In this document: piece by piece, positions 51,129-59,108 of the stretch | Layout of the letters: each line of letters begins with the position of its first letter | Numbering within the stretch: the stretch's first letter is position 1 | Origin: Scleromatobacter sp038243995 | GTDB lineage: Bacteria; Pseudomonadota; Gammaproteobacteria; Burkholderiales; Burkholderiaceae_C | Assembly: GCA_038243995.1 (NCBI GenBank) | Contig: JBBRTV010000018.1 | Coordinates: forward strand, 1-64,000 | Direction: 5' to 3' | Length of the DNA stretch: 64,000 nt | The notes under the pieces: model-generated | The model's database searches: none | The model's input: only the letters and a program-made list of their open reading frames with translations | What the model was told of the DNA's origin: nothing | Translations under genes and position numbers: made by a program

Positions 51129-53074
51129 GCGCGCGGGCCGGCGGCGAGCGCCGGGAGTGCGGCGGGGGGCAGGCCCGAAAGGTGGCGATCGTGCATCCGC
51201 TCCAGCAGCGCATCCAGGTCGCGCGCCAGGCGTTCCGCGTCGAACAGCGGGAGCGCGTGCCGCTTGTCCTCGAGGTGCATCTTCAGGCCGCGCAGCGTGG
51301 CGGGCTCGTTGGCCAGCGCCGTGGCGAACTGGACGTACTGTTCCTCGTCGGTGCAGGCGAGGTCGCCCAGGCCGCATGCGACGGCCAGGCTGGCGGCGAC
51401 GCGCGACGCGAAGGTCGGGCCCGGCACCGTCAGCACCGGCACGCCGGCCCACAGGGCCTCGCTCGCGGTCGTGTGCGCGTTGCAGGGCCAGGTGTCGAGG
51501 AACAGGTCGGCCGCGCGCAGGCGCGCGATGTGACCGGCCAGGTCGAGCTTGGGCGCGAAGAAGACGCGCCCGGGCGCCACGCCGCGCGCCCGCAGCTCGC
51601 GCAGCAGGTTCTCTTGCGCATGCGGATTCCACGCGATCATCCAGAGCACCGCGCGCGGCGCGTCCGCCAGGATGTGCGACCACAGGTCGAGCATGTGCGC
51701 GGAGAGCTTGTAGGTCTGGTTGAAACAGCACAGCACGACGGCATCGTCGGGCAGGCCGAGCGCCGGGCGCGTCGGGCAGGGCGGCAAGGGGCGCGCGCCG
51801 TCGTTGGGCTGGTAGCAGCCGGGCAGCTGCGCGATGTGCTCGCTGAAGTCCGCCGCGTGGGCCAGCGGCGTCGTGACGCGGTCGCCGATGAAGTAGTCGA
51901 TGAACGAGGCGCCTGTCGTCGCCGGATAGCCCAGGTAGGAGGCCTGCACCGGTGCGGGCCGGTAGGCCATGAGCTCGACGCGGCTGTCGCGCGTATGGCC
52001 CTTCAGGTCGACCAGGATGTCGATGCCGTCGTCGCGGATACGTTGGGCGACCGCGCGGTTGCCGATGCCGTCGACCTCGACGAAATGTTCGCAGGCGCGT
52101 CGGACGCGGCCGCAGATGGCGGAGTCGTCGGCGGGGCCGTGCGAATAGAGGAAGGTTTCGAAGCGCGTGGTGTCGCGGCGTTCGAGCAGTTCCGTCATCA
52201 GCACGGCCGTGGCGTGCTGGTAGAAATCGGCCGAGAGGTAGCCGACGCGGATTCGCCCCGGCGCGCGCGGGCCGGCGGGGGGCAGCGGGACAATGTTCCT
52301 GGTCAGGCCGGCGAGGCGGCGTTCGCCCATGCGGCGCTGCTGGGCCGGCGTCGCGTCGAGCGCGAGCAGCGCGAACGGCGATAGCAGGCGGCCCGTCTCG
52401 GGGTCGTCGCCCTCCACGGCGTCGAGCAGCGCGCGCGTGTCGGCAGCGACGCGGGTCCAGTCGCACGCCTGGCGGCTCTCGTGGACGACGAGGCTCAGCG
52501 CCAGCGCGCGCACGGCGCCGTCGTCGAGCGAAATCGCCGTGCGGAAGCACTCTGCGGCCTCCTGCGACATCGCCATGTCCATGAAGCACAGGCCGAGCCG
52601 GTAGTGGACGAGCGGAGCGTCGACCTTGAGCGCCAGGGCCTTGAAGTAGATCTCGACGGCTTCGCGCGGATGGCGGGTCTGGAACAGGGCGTTGCCGTGG
52701 GCATTGTGGAAGTCGTGGTCGCGCGGTGCGTCGGGCGCCAGTCGCTCGAAGGTCGCGAGCGCGTCGGCCGGGCGCGCCATCTGCAACTGCAGTTCGGCGG
52801 CCATGCGGCAGGCGACCGGGCTGCTGCGGTCGAGCTCGAAAGAGTGCTGCGCGGCTTCGAGGGCCGACTCGGCCTGGCCGAGGTGCATGCGCGAGCGGGC
52901 CAGATTGAGCCACATCAGCGCGTCGGACGGTGCAAGGTCGGCTGCGCGTTCGAACTCGAGCGCGGCCGTATCCCAGCGCAGGGCGCGCTGCGCATGCAGG
53001 CCGGCCTGGCGATGCGCCTCGGCGCGTTGCGCCCGGGCGGACGGCTGGCCGCCGCGAGTCGAGAAGTTCTTCAT
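51125..53074 (-). CDS. TPR plus O-GlcNAc transferase-like glycosyltransferase (GT41, SPINDLY/OGT type)
   Basis: 649 residues. N-terminal TPR repeats (about 1-180: ALRWDTAALEFERAADLAPS, AEALWLNLARSRMHLG-like DALMWLNLARSRMHLG) give the acceptor-binding superhelix. The GT-B core begins near residue 265: RIRVGYLSADFYQHATAVLM, DILVDLKGHTRDSR, APVQASYLGYPATTG, VLCCFNQTYKLSAHML, LDTWPCNAHTTASEALWAGV. These are classic GT41 motifs. GT41 enzymes link GlcNAc or other sugars to Ser/Thr of proteins. Its start lies 20 bases from a fliC promoter on the other strand, so flagellin is the likeliest acceptor. Regulation may be shared with the flagellin region. Confidence 0.9.
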   Translation of the reverse strand: MKNFSTRGGQPSARAQRAEAHRQAGLHAQRALRWDTAALEFERAADLAPSDALMWLNLARSRMHLGQAESALEAAQHSFELDRSSPVACRMAAELQLQMARPADALATFERLAPDAPRDHDFHNAHGNALFQTRHPREAVEIYFKALALKVDAPLVHYRLGLCFMDMAMSQEAAECFRTAISLDDGAVRALALSLVVHESRQACDWTRVAADTRALLDAVEGDDPETGRLLSPFALLALDATPAQQRRMGERRLAGLTRNIVPLPPAGPRAPGRIRVGYLSADFYQHATAVLMTELLERRDTTRFETFLYSHGPADDSAICGRVRRACEHFVEVDGIGNRAVAQRIRDDGIDILVDLKGHTRDSRVELMAYRPAPVQASYLGYPATTGASFIDYFIGDRVTTPLAHAADFSEHIAQLPGCYQPNDGARPLPPCPTRPALGLPDDAVVLCCFNQTYKLSAHMLDLWSHILADAPRAVLWMIAWNPHAQENLLRELRARGVAPGRVFFAPKLDLAGHIARLRAADLFLDTWPCNAHTTASEALWAGVPVLTVPGPTFASRVAASLAVACGLGDLACTDEEQYVQFATALANEPATLRGLKMHLEDKRHALPLFDAERLARDLDALLERMHDRHLSGLPPAALPALAAGPRA

Positions 53075-53093
53075 GGTCGGGCCAGTCTAGGGG

Positions 53094-53121
53094 TCAAGGA
53101 AAGCCGACGGCCATCCGATAA
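53094..53121 (+). promoter_or_regulatory. Likely sigma-28 promoter of the first flagellin gene
   Basis: TCAA-N16-TCCGATAA, -10 matching the sigma-28 consensus at 7 of 8 positions. The start site would be near 53130, giving an unusually long leader of about 245 bases before fliC. Confidence 0.65.
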
Positions 53122-53374
53122 AAGGCGCAGTCACGGTGCAGTTCACGGCAACGCCGATGCGGCGGGCCCCTTCGACGGGATGTCAGCATTCCACGGTCGA
53201 GCTGGCATGCACGAAGCCCCCTTGCGGGATCGTGAGAAAAGAAGATCGAAAAAGTCCTCAAGTCTTTCGATCGACGTTCCGAAAACATCTCACGGCCCCA
53301 CCCGTTCACGATTTCGGGGCGAAACCTCCGGCGCGGTCCCGCCGGGAAATTAGTCTCCCCCAGGAGTAAATCTC
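53122..53374 (+). other. Long fliC leader without a gene
   Basis: No coding frame. Contains several short dyads and an AGGAG at 53361-53365 before the ATG; the sequence may regulate fliC translation but shows no known riboswitch pattern. Confidence 0.45.
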
Positions 53375-54220
53375 ATGTCTCTCTCGATCAACACCAACAT
53401 CGCGTCCATCGACGCGCAACGCAACCTGTCGGGCTCGCAGATGTCGCTGGCGACGTCGATGCAGCGCCTTTCGTCCGGCCTGCGGATCAACTCCGCCAAG
53501 GACGACGCCGCCGGCCTGTCGATCGCCGAACGCATGAACTCGCAAGTGCGTGGCATGAACGTGGCGATCCGCAACTCCAACGACGGCATCTCGCTGGCGC
53601 AGACCGCCGACGGCGCGCTGGCGCAGGTGGGCAACTCGCTGCAACGCATGCGTGAACTGGCGGTGCAGTCGCGCAACTCCACCAACAGCTCGTCCGACAA
53701 GGACTCGCTGAACAAGGAGTTCTCGCAGCTGCAGTCGGAAATCAGCCGCGTCCTCGGCGGCACGTCGTTCAACGGCAAGCACATGCTCGGCGCCGATGCG
53801 ACGAAGATGGACTTCCAGGTCGGCGCGAACACCACGAGCGACGACACCGTCTCCATCACGACCGTCGACATGACCAAGGCGAGCGCCGTCACCGCGGTGA
53901 CCGGCAGCTCGGTGGTCATCGACAACACGGCCAGCGCCGGCGCCATCGGCACCGTGCTCGACAACATCGACAAGGCGATCGACAACGTCAACAACACGCG
54001 TGCCACCTTCGGCGCCACGCAGAGTCGCTTCGACTCGATCATCTCCAACCTGCAGTCGGGCGTCGAGAACCAGTCGGCCGCGCGCAGCCGCATCATGGAT
54101 GCCGACTTCGCCTCGGAAACCGCGAACATGAGCCGCGCCAACGTGCTGCAGCAAGCCGGCACCGCGATGATCGCCCAGGCCAACCAGCAACCGCAGCAGG
54201 TGCTGTCGCTGCTGCGTTAA
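53375..54220 (+). CDS. fliC: Flagellin (first copy)
   Basis: 281 residues. Typical D0/D1 ends: SLSINTNIASIDAQRNLSGS, MQRLSSGLRINSAKDDAAGL, and the C-terminal RSRIMDADFASETANMSRAN, VLQQAGTAMIAQANQQPQQV. The variable centre is short (about 60-70 residues; compared with 498 in Salmonella FliC), so the filament surface is compact. Ser/Thr residues in the centre (KASAVTAVTGSSVVIDNTAS) are possible glycosylation sites. AGGAG precedes ATG 53375. A sigma-28-like promoter lies 250 bases upstream and three hairpins follow, so it is a one-gene unit. Confidence 0.96.
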   Translation: MSLSINTNIASIDAQRNLSGSQMSLATSMQRLSSGLRINSAKDDAAGLSIAERMNSQVRGMNVAIRNSNDGISLAQTADGALAQVGNSLQRMRELAVQSRNSTNSSSDKDSLNKEFSQLQSEISRVLGGTSFNGKHMLGADATKMDFQVGANTTSDDTVSITTVDMTKASAVTAVTGSSVVIDNTASAGAIGTVLDNIDKAIDNVNNTRATFGATQSRFDSIISNLQSGVENQSAARSRIMDADFASETANMSRANVLQQAGTAMIAQANQQPQQVLSLLR

Positions 54221-54241
54221 GCGAGCCCGGCCCCGAACGCC

Positions 54242-54350
54242 AGGGCGCCGGAAAAGGGCGCCCCTGTCCAGGAAGACCCCGCGCGGTGCGAACCGGCGGG
54301 GTCTTCCGCCTTTGCGAACCGACCCCGCGCGGCCTCCGCCGCGCGGGGTC
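54242..54350 (+). terminator. Three hairpins after the first flagellin gene
   Basis: Stem AGGGCGC/GCGCCCT at 54242-54265, GAAGACCCCG/CGGGGTCTTC at 54272-54306 (followed by CGCCTTT) and a perfect 13-bp GACCCCGCGCGGC stem at 54321-54350. They end the fliC transcript. Confidence 0.8.
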
Positions 54351-54648
54351 GGCTTGCGTCCGCGGCGCGAAATGGCCGGACTTGAGGCCTCAATTCGGTG
54401 ATTTGCCCGGGGCCTTGCATTTGCACAATCCATTCAACGTCTCCTCGCTTTCAAAGGCGGGGAGCGCGGTCCGGAAGCACTGGCGAGACAGCGCGCAACC
54501 GGCAGGGGGGAACCTGCCGGGGAGTCGCGTCCCGTGGTGACCAAGTACCGGGCTTGGAGGTGCGGGGCCGAACGGCCTGCCTGACAGCCGCGCATCGAAC
54601 TGAGTTCCGGCACTTTCGCCGGTTGTGTCTGAGTCCTGGAGTTTTCAC
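54351..54648 (+). other. Upstream region of the second flagellin gene
   Basis: No gene and no good TCAA-N15/16-CCGATAA match. A small dyad CCGGC-ACTTTC-GCCGG lies at 54607-54622, and GGAG at 54637-54640 precedes the ATG. Confidence 0.5.
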
Positions 54649-55494
54649 ATGCCATTGACGATCAATACCAACATTGCTTCGCTGAATGCGCAGCGCAATC
54701 TCAACATGTCGCAGGAGTCGCTCGCGACTTCCATGCAGCGCCTGTCATCGGGTTTGCGGGTCAATTCCGCCAAGGACGATGCTGCGGGCCTGGCGATCGC
54801 CGAGCGCATGAACTCCCAGGTGCGCGGCATGAATGTCGCCGCGCGCAACGCCAACGACGGCATCTCGATGTCGCAGACCGCCGAAGGCGCGCTGGCGCAG
54901 GTGGGCAACTCGCTGCAGCGCATGCGCGAGCTCGCCGTGCAGGCGCGCAACTCCACCAACAGCTCCTCCGACAAGGATTCGCTGAACAAGGAATTCACCC
55001 AGCTGCAGGCGGAAATCAGCCGCGTGCTGGGCGGCACCACGTTCAACGGCAAGCACATCCTCGGTGCCGACGCCACCTCGCTGACCTTCCAGATCGGCGC
55101 GAACACGACGGCAGACGACACGATCTCGGTCACCACGGTCGACATGACCAAGGCCTCCGCCGTCACGACCGTGACCGGCACGAGCGCGGCGATCGATGCG
55201 ACGGCCAGCGACGGCGCCATCGGCGCGGTGATCGACAACATCGACAAGGCGATCGACAACGTCAACGACACGCGCGCCACCTTCGGCGCGACGCAGAGCC
55301 GCTTCGACGCCATCATCACCAACCTGCAGACGTCGGTGGAAAACCAGTCGGCCGCCCGCAGCCGGATCATGGATGCCGACTTCGCCTCGGAAACCGCCAA
55401 CATGAGCCGCGCCAACGTGCTGCAGCAGGCCGGCACGGCGATGATCGCCCAGGCCAACCAGCAACCCCAGCAAGTGCTCAAGCTGCTGCAGTAA
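54649..55494 (+). CDS. fliC: Flagellin (second copy)
   Basis: 281 residues, the same length as the first copy, with nearly the same ends (SLNAQRNLNMSQESLATSMQ, RSRIMDADFASETANMSRAN). The centre differs at scattered positions (SVTTVDM region, then VTTVTGTSAAIDATASDGAI). ATG 54649 with GGAG before it. It is separated from copy one by terminators and needs its own promoter, which I could not find as a sigma-28 match. Both copies can be filament subunits or one may dominate; alternative: tandem duplication in progress of divergence. Confidence 0.95.
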   Translation: MPLTINTNIASLNAQRNLNMSQESLATSMQRLSSGLRVNSAKDDAAGLAIAERMNSQVRGMNVAARNANDGISMSQTAEGALAQVGNSLQRMRELAVQARNSTNSSSDKDSLNKEFTQLQAEISRVLGGTTFNGKHILGADATSLTFQIGANTTADDTISVTTVDMTKASAVTTVTGTSAAIDATASDGAIGAVIDNIDKAIDNVNDTRATFGATQSRFDAIITNLQTSVENQSAARSRIMDADFASETANMSRANVLQQAGTAMIAQANQQPQQVLKLLQ

Positions 55495-55557
55495 TGTCGG
55501 AGACGCCGGCGAGGACCGCCGCCTTTCGGTGACGACCAGGCGCGTTGCGCGGGAAAC

Positions 55558-55583
55558 GGGGATGCGTGCCGCACGCCCCTTTT
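55558..55583 (+). terminator. Terminator after the second flagellin gene
   Basis: Imperfect stem GGGAT-GCGTG-CCG-CACGC-CCC followed by TTTT, about 65 bases beyond the stop. Confidence 0.65.
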
Positions 55584-55655
55584 CACGGCAGCGCGCCTTT
55601 TTCATGCGCACCGCAGGCCTCGGCGGATATTGCCGCCCGATCGCTCGCCAGGCCC

Positions 55656-55682
55656 TCAAGTTCGCCTGACAGACGCCGATAG
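55656..55682 (+). promoter_or_regulatory. Likely sigma-28 promoter of fliD
   Basis: TCAAG at 55656-55660 and GCCGATAG at 55675-55682, i.e. TCAA-N15-GCCGATAG, the best -10/-35 pair in the window. The expected start is about 20-25 bases before the fliD ATG. Confidence 0.7.
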
Positions 55683-55711
55683 GTCCCCACAGGAACCGTC
55701 CAGGAACAACC

Positions 55712-57196
55712 ATGACCACCACCAGCAGCTCCACGGGGTCGATCAGCTCGACCGGCATCGGCAGCGGGCTCGACGTCACCGGCATCATCTCGTCGCTGAT
55801 GGCCGTCGAGAGCCGGCCGCTGACGCTCATGCAGAACGCAGCGGCAACGGTCAATACCGAAATTTCCGCGGTGGGCCAGATCCAGAGCCTGACTTCGGCG
55901 CTAGGCGACAAGGCGCAGGCCCTGACATCGCTGACCTTGTGGAAGCAGACGACGTCGACCTCATCCGATTCGAGCTCGGTGAGTGCCGACACGTCGAGCG
56001 GCACCGCGGTCGCGGGCACCTACTCGGTGACGGTGCAGCAGCTCGCACAAGGCCAGACGATCACCTCCGCCGCGCTGCCGAGCTCGGCGTCGCCGCTGAG
56101 CTCGGGGACGCTGACCCTGCAGCTCGGCACCTGGTCGGGCGGCCCGCCGCCCACGGGCTTCGCCGACAAGGCGGGATCGGCGCCGCTGTCGATCACGATC
56201 GGTGCGGGCGACACCTCGCTCGCTTCGATCCGCGACAAGATCAACGGCGCGAACGCCGGCGTCACCGCATCGATCATCACGGACTCGACGGGGTCGCGGC
56301 TCTCGCTGCGCTCGAGCGCCACCGGCGCCGAGAACGGCTTCAAGATCACCGCCACCGAAGACACCGACGACGGCAATGCCGCGACCGGCCTGTCCGCGCT
56401 GAATTACGACCCCGTCGGCGGCACCGCGCAGCTGAGCCTCAACCAGACCGCGGTGAACGCCAAGGCGACCGTCAACGGCATCGCGGTGGAGTCGGCATCC
56501 AACACGCTGAGCAACATCTCGGACGGCCTCAGCCTGACCTTGCTCAAGAAGAGCGACACACCGGTCGCCATCACCGTCGCGGCGGATACCGCGTCCATGC
56601 AGAAGGCGATCACCGATTTCGTCAGCGCGTACACCGCCCTCAACGGCTACATCCAGTCGTCGACGAAGTACGACACCAGCACCGCCGTCAAGGCGGGCAC
56701 GGCGCGCACCGACGGCCCGCTGCAGGGCGACCCGTCGATCATCGGCTTCCAGAACCAGATGCGCGGCATCCTCAATACCACCTCGACCACCTCGTCGATG
56801 TACGCGCGACTGTCCGACATCGGCATCAGCGTCCAGGCCGACGGCTCGCTGGCGACCAACTCGACCAAGCTCACCGCGGCGCTGGCGCATCCCGACGAAC
56901 TCAAGAAGCTGTTCGCGACGCAGGGCACGACGAACGAGAACACCGGGATCATGGTGCGCTTCGCGAACCTCAGCCACGCGGTGCTGGGCACCGACGGCTC
57001 GCTGGCGACGCGCTCGACTGGCCTCAAGGGCGAGCTGTCGCGCAACTCGCTGCAGCAGGACCAGATGCAGACGCACCTCGACGCGACGCAGGCCCGCCTG
57101 ACGGCGCAGTACCAGGCGCTCGACACCGTGATGGCGAAGATGAGCGCGCTGTCGAGCTACGTGACGCAGCAGGTCGCGCTGATGCAAAAGGCCTGA
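55712..57196 (+). CDS. fliD: Flagellar filament cap protein FliD (HAP2)
   Basis: 494 residues. Low-complexity Ser/Thr/Gly start (TTTSSSTGSISSTGIGSGLD) then IISSLMAVESRPLTLMQNAA, a FliD N-terminal mark; the C-terminal region holds LKGELSRNSLQQDQMQTHLD and ARLTAQYQALDTVMAKMSAL, which forms the coiled cap base. FliD folds at the tip of the filament and aids flagellin insertion. It has its own sigma-28-like promoter and is followed by fliS. AGGAAC before ATG 55712. Confidence 0.94.
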   Translation: MTTTSSSTGSISSTGIGSGLDVTGIISSLMAVESRPLTLMQNAAATVNTEISAVGQIQSLTSALGDKAQALTSLTLWKQTTSTSSDSSSVSADTSSGTAVAGTYSVTVQQLAQGQTITSAALPSSASPLSSGTLTLQLGTWSGGPPPTGFADKAGSAPLSITIGAGDTSLASIRDKINGANAGVTASIITDSTGSRLSLRSSATGAENGFKITATEDTDDGNAATGLSALNYDPVGGTAQLSLNQTAVNAKATVNGIAVESASNTLSNISDGLSLTLLKKSDTPVAITVAADTASMQKAITDFVSAYTALNGYIQSSTKYDTSTAVKAGTARTDGPLQGDPSIIGFQNQMRGILNTTSTTSSMYARLSDIGISVQADGSLATNSTKLTAALAHPDELKKLFATQGTTNENTGIMVRFANLSHAVLGTDGSLATRSTGLKGELSRNSLQQDQMQTHLDATQARLTAQYQALDTVMAKMSALSSYVTQQVALMQKA

Positions 57197-57276
57197 CGGA
57201 GCTCCGCGGGCGACGGCATCGGGACTCGTCGTCGACCTGACCGAGACTAGACGGCCCAATCCGGACAGTTCGACAT

Positions 57277-57304
57277 TCAAGACCGCACCCGGGACACCCG
57301 ATAA
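57277..57304 (+). promoter_or_regulatory. Likely sigma-28 promoter of fliS
   Basis: TCAA-N16-CCCGATAA, the same layout as the fliC promoter. The start would be about 40 bases before the fliS ATG. Confidence 0.65.
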
Positions 57305-57354
57305 CAAGTCAACACTGATACACCAAGGATCCCGGATCCCGGAGCCCCGACGCC

Positions 57355-57789
57355 ATGTTCACTGCCGCACCCACTTCCACTTCCGCACGTTCCCAGGGTT
57401 TCGCCAATGCGTATGCACGCGTGGGCATCGAGACCAGCGTGAACGCCGCTTCTGCCCACAAGCTGATCGAGCTGCTCTTCAACGGCTTCATGGACTCGGT
57501 CGCGCTGGCGCGCGGCGCGATGCGCGCACGCCAGATCGAGGCGAAGGGCAAGGCCATCGGGCGTGCCGCCAGCATCGTCGAGGAAGGCCTGAAGGCCGGC
57601 CTCAACATGGAAGCGGGCGGCAAGCTGGCGGCGGACCTGGACGCGCTCTACGGCTACGTCGTCCTGCGCCTGACGATAGCCAACGTGCGCAACGACGAAG
57701 CGGCGCTGGACGAATGCGTGCGGCTGATCAATCCGCTGCGCGAGGCCTGGATCGCGATCGGCCCGCAGGTCGAGGCAGGCAAGCTGTGA
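57355..57789 (+). CDS. fliS: Flagellin export chaperone FliS
   Basis: 144 residues, all-helical. FliS binds the C-terminal end of flagellin in the cytoplasm and stops early polymerisation. Marks: FANAYARVGIETSVNAASAH, KLIELLFNGFMDSVALARGA and KAIGRAASIVEEGLKAGLNM. GGAG before ATG 57355. It ends overlapping the next gene start by 4 bases (GTGA). Confidence 0.93.
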   Translation: MFTAAPTSTSARSQGFANAYARVGIETSVNAASAHKLIELLFNGFMDSVALARGAMRARQIEAKGKAIGRAASIVEEGLKAGLNMEAGGKLAADLDALYGYVVLRLTIANVRNDEAALDECVRLINPLREAWIAIGPQVEAGKL

Positions 57790-58121
57790 ACATCGTCACC
57801 ACTTCAACGTCGAACACCACCATGAGTGCCACGCTGCTCAACTACTATGAAGCGATCGAGAAGGCGAGCGCCGAGATGCTCGAGGCCGCGCGCACAGGCA
57901 ACTGGGACGCCGTGGTCAAGCTCGAAGGCGCTTGCGCCATCCTGATCGCCCAGCTCAAGAACGCCGCGCAGTCGAGCCAGCTCCAGCACAGCGAAGCGAA
58001 GGAGAAGTCGCGCATCATGCAACGCATCCTGCTGAACGACGCCGAGATCCGCCACCTGGCAGAGCCGTGGCTCGAGGATCTCGACCACATGCTGGGCGGC
58101 CGTCCGGCGATGCTCCACTAG
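57786..58121 (+). CDS. fliT: FliT-like flagellar chaperone
   Basis: 111 residues with GTG 57786 (overlaps the fliS stop) or 99 from ATG 57822. The core YEAIEKASAEMLEAARTGNW and DAVVKLEGACAILIAQLK matches FliT proteins of beta-proteobacteria; the C-terminal half is helical (EIRHLAEPWLEDLDHMLGGR). FliT binds FliD and, in enterobacteria, also FlhDC. Position after fliS is standard. The name is by pattern and place; sequence similarity within the family is low. Confidence 0.75.
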   Translation: MNIVTTSTSNTTMSATLLNYYEAIEKASAEMLEAARTGNWDAVVKLEGACAILIAQLKNAAQSSQLQHSEAKEKSRIMQRILLNDAEIRHLAEPWLEDLDHMLGGRPAMLH

Positions 58122-58237
58122 AACGATGCCAGCCCGGGTCGCCGAACCTCGAGACAAGGGTCGCCGCGCGGCCCGTGTTGTCGTCCCCCGCGCTCCTAGA
58201 GACCCCGTCCTGCCAGTTCGGTGACCCCAACACTACG

Positions 58238-59008
58238 ATGCCCGCCATGTTCGAAGACACCCGACCCGCTCCCCTCGACGCGATGGGGGCCGACGAAGTC
58301 CTCGCCGAGTTCCGCGTCACGGAGCAGGGGGAAGTGCGCGCGCTGCTGAAGTCGCTGATGGACCAGGTCGTGCCGCTGAATCTCAGCGCCTCCGACGGCA
58401 GCGCCTACACGACGACCCTGTGGATGGTCGATCCGCACACGAGCCGCATCTCCTTCACGGCGGACATGATGGCGCACCAGGTGCACGACATCGTCGAAGC
58501 CGACGAGTGCGTCGCCGTCGCCTACCTCGACCGCGTCAAGCTGCAGTTCGACGTCACCGACCTGATGCTGGTGCAGGGCCACAAGGCGAGCGTGCTGCAG
58601 GCGCGCCTGCCGCGCGAGCTGTTCCGTTTCCAGCGCCGCAACACCTTTCGCGTGCGCACGCTCGAACGTACCGCACCCACCGCGGCGTTCCGCCATCCGG
58701 CGATTCCCGACATGAGCCTCGCGCTGCGCGTGCTCGACGTCAGCATCGGCGGCTGCGCGCTGCTGCTGCCCGCCAACGTGCCCAACCTGCAGCCGGGCGC
58801 GGTCATCAAGGGCGTGCGGCTCTCGCTCGACGCCGAGACCCGGATCGATGCCGGCCTCATGCTGCATCACGTGACCTCGACCGGGGCCGAGAACGGCGCC
58901 GTGCGCCTCGGCTGCGAGATCGTCGGCATGAACGGAACGGCGCAGCGAGCGCTGCAGAAATACATCGACCAGACGCAGAAGCGCCGGCGGACAATGGCAC
59001 TGGATTGA
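58238..59008 (+). CDS. ycgR: Flagellar brake protein YcgR (PilZ domain)
   Basis: 256 residues from ATG 58238. N-terminal YcgR domain (about 25-120: LKSLMDQVVPLNLSASDGSA, LWMVDPHTSRISFTADM), then the PilZ domain with the c-di-GMP site RFQRRNTFRVRTLERTA (RxxxR) and VLDVSIGGCALLLPANV (D-x-S-x-x-G). YcgR with c-di-GMP binds the flagellar motor and slows it. It follows fliT and precedes a diguanylate cyclase, which could supply the ligand. Confidence 0.9.
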   Translation: MPAMFEDTRPAPLDAMGADEVLAEFRVTEQGEVRALLKSLMDQVVPLNLSASDGSAYTTTLWMVDPHTSRISFTADMMAHQVHDIVEADECVAVAYLDRVKLQFDVTDLMLVQGHKASVLQARLPRELFRFQRRNTFRVRTLERTAPTAAFRHPAIPDMSLALRVLDVSIGGCALLLPANVPNLQPGAVIKGVRLSLDAETRIDAGLMLHHVTSTGAENGAVRLGCEIVGMNGTAQRALQKYIDQTQKRRRTMALD

Positions 59009-59108
59009 CGCACGCGGCGTCTTGCAGACGCCCCGCGACACGGCGCCGCATCTGCGATGCGCCTGCCGGTGCGTTCGACCGTGCGCTACCCGACCCTCAG
59101 GAACCCCC

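Noticed and set aside
54440..54480. TCAA-N15-TCCGGAAG before the second flagellin gene
   Set aside because: The -10 fits at only half the positions, unlike the other sites.
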